The notes under the pieces were generated by a model, which saw only the letters and a list, made by a program, of their open reading frames with translations, searched no databases and was not told where the DNA came from. A DNA stretch of 14,422 nucleotides from JAVKSL01 sp039583695 (GTDB lineage: Bacteria > Actinomycetota > Acidimicrobiia > Acidimicrobiales > JAJPHD01), in contig JAVKSL010000069.1 in NCBI GenBank assembly GCA_039583695.1, forward strand, positions 1-14,422. The letters are read 5' to 3'. This document shows, piece by piece, positions 13,604-14,422 of this stretch. Made by a program: the position numbers and the translations under genes. Each line of letters starts with the position of its first letter. Position 1 is the stretch's first letter.

Positions 13604-14422
13604 ATGAGAACTGCAAAATCGCTCGTGCTGGTTGGGACGCTGTGCGGCGTCGGCTTGGCCGCATGCGGGGCAGGTGGCAGCACTAATGCCGCCGGCAGCA
13701 CTAATGCCGCCGGCGGCACGACTACCACCACGCGCACCGCTGTCGCACCCGCCTCTCGACCGGGCGCATCGGGAACCTTGGCAGCCATATCGGGCAGCAC
13801 CTTGGAGGTCCAGAACCCGACCAGCGGGCAGGTGACCGTGATCCTCACCAAGTCAACCGTGATAAGCCAGACCGTCACTGCGACCGCCGCCCAGGTCGTG
13901 GTCGGCGCGTGCGTGTCGGCCACCGGCACCACTGCCAGGTCAGGCGCGATCACAGCACGGACTGTGACCATCTCCACGCCAAGCTCCCGCGAGTGCACCA
14001 GGACAGGACCGCACCATACCGGCGGGACGTTCCTCAGGAGGACCACCGGCTCCACCTTCTCTGCGGCAAACCGCTCCGGCGTGTCAGCGGGGTTTGGATC
14101 TGCTTTCGGCAAGGTGACCGCGACCGCCAGGACCAGCTTCATTGTGCGCGGCACCAGGCGGTCGGCGACCACGGCCTCGACCACCGTGGACGAGACCGCA
14201 TCTACCACCTACACCAAGCTGACGGCGGGCAGTGCGGCGACACTCAAGGTCGGTGACTGCGTGAGGGCGATCGGTTCCACCAGCTCGATCGGATCCGTGA
14301 CGGCAAGAAAGCTGAACGTTCGCCCCGCCGGGCCAGGCGGCTGCACCACGCCGGCATTCGGGGGCGCTGGTCGTCGGGGCTTCGGCGGCTTAGGTGGTGG
14401 CGCCGGCGCCACCACCCCGACA
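13604..14422 (+). CDS. Lipoprotein with two DUF5666-like domains, 3' end beyond window
   Basis: An open frame of 273 residues runs from ATG 13604 (GAGGAC upstream) to the window edge without a stop. MRTAKSLVLVGTLCGVGLAA is a lipoprotein signal peptide with lipobox LAAC and lipidated C21. A short linker has two GSTNAA repeats (25-36) and a Thr run. Two similar beta-rich domains follow: about 56-124 (GTLAAISGSTLEVQ ... VGACVSATG ... ITARTVTIS) and about 168-240 (FGKVTATARTSFIVRG ... LKVGDCVRAIG ... VTARKLNV), matching the pattern I know as DUF5666. Cys residues near each domain end (C103, C131, C219, C247) could pair. The tail from 251 is Gly-rich (AFGGAGRRGFGGLGGGAGA), like the adaptor tail. 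The 8-nt gap to the permease gene places it in the export operon, perhaps as an accessory at the cell surface. Confidence 0.8.
   Translation, partial: MRTAKSLVLVGTLCGVGLAACGAGGSTNAAGSTNAAGGTTTTTRTAVAPASRPGASGTLAAISGSTLEVQNPTSGQVTVILTKSTVISQTVTATAAQVVVGACVSATGTTARSGAITARTVTISTPSSRECTRTGPHHTGGTFLRRTTGSTFSAANRSGVSAGFGSAFGKVTATARTSFIVRGTRRSATTASTTVDETASTTYTKLTAGSAATLKVGDCVRAIGSTSSIGSVTARKLNVRPAGPGGCTTPAFGGAGRRGFGGLGGGAGATTPT
13676..13711. repeat. 18-bp direct repeat, two identical copies
   Basis: Two perfect copies of GGCAGCACTAATGCCGCC, at 13676-13693 and 13694-13711, in frame in the lipoprotein linker just after the lipidated Cys. They encode GSTNAA twice and lengthen the flexible tether. Confidence 0.9.

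Noticed and set aside
1..14422. Defence system, prophage, biosynthetic cluster or mobile element
   Set aside because: No recombinase, transposase, nuclease, toxin-antitoxin or synthase genes were recognised, and no flanking inverted repeats or tRNA genes were seen.

Overview
The window is GC-rich, densely coded DNA with frequent GTG and possibly TTG starts and overlapping stop/start codons. A peptidase M24-efp-nusB neighbourhood, Thr-rich tails in secreted proteins and a lipoprotein with DUF5666-like domains suggest an actinomycete (Actinomycetota), perhaps a deep lineage such as Acidimicrobiia. That placement is inference. A run of exactly 100 N at 9760-9859 shows this is a draft scaffold. 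No rRNA, tRNA, CRISPR array, insertion sequence or defence system was seen.

Region 1 (1-5901) is a metabolic module. A leftward, tightly packed four-gene operon (4675 down to 10) encodes a PoxB-like thiamine-pyrophosphate enzyme, a four-helix membrane protein, a gluconate-2-dehydrogenase subunit-3-like protein and an FAD-dependent GMC dehydrogenase. The dehydrogenase carries a C-x5-C-x3-C set that suggests an iron-sulfur cluster. Divergent from this operon is a mandelate-racemase-type enolase-superfamily enzyme with a complete active site. Together they look like a sugar or hydroxy-acid oxidation module that passes electrons to the membrane; the substrate is unknown.

Region 2 (5982-10283, leftward) is a chromosomal housekeeping block: an M24 Xaa-Pro peptidase, elongation factor P, NusB, a four-helix membrane protein, an MscS-type channel and a small Thr-rich membrane-anchored protein. 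The last five genes overlap or nearly abut. The peptidase gene is interrupted by the N gap. Next to the gap, in the linker between its two domains, lies a 24-bp tandem repeat.

Region 3 (10376-14422, rightward) is a MacAB-type ABC export operon: membrane-fusion adaptor, ATPase and permease, followed by a lipoprotein with two DUF5666-like domains that runs off the window. The adaptor and the lipoprotein share a Gly-rich FGGAG/GLGG-type tail.

The most unusual pattern is that three unrelated proteins (Thr-rich protein, M24 peptidase, adaptor) each contain an in-frame minisatellite with the same 24-bp (8-residue) period. The other point worth following is the apparently cytoplasmic, iron-sulfur GMC dehydrogenase with a membrane protein in place of the usual cytochrome subunit.
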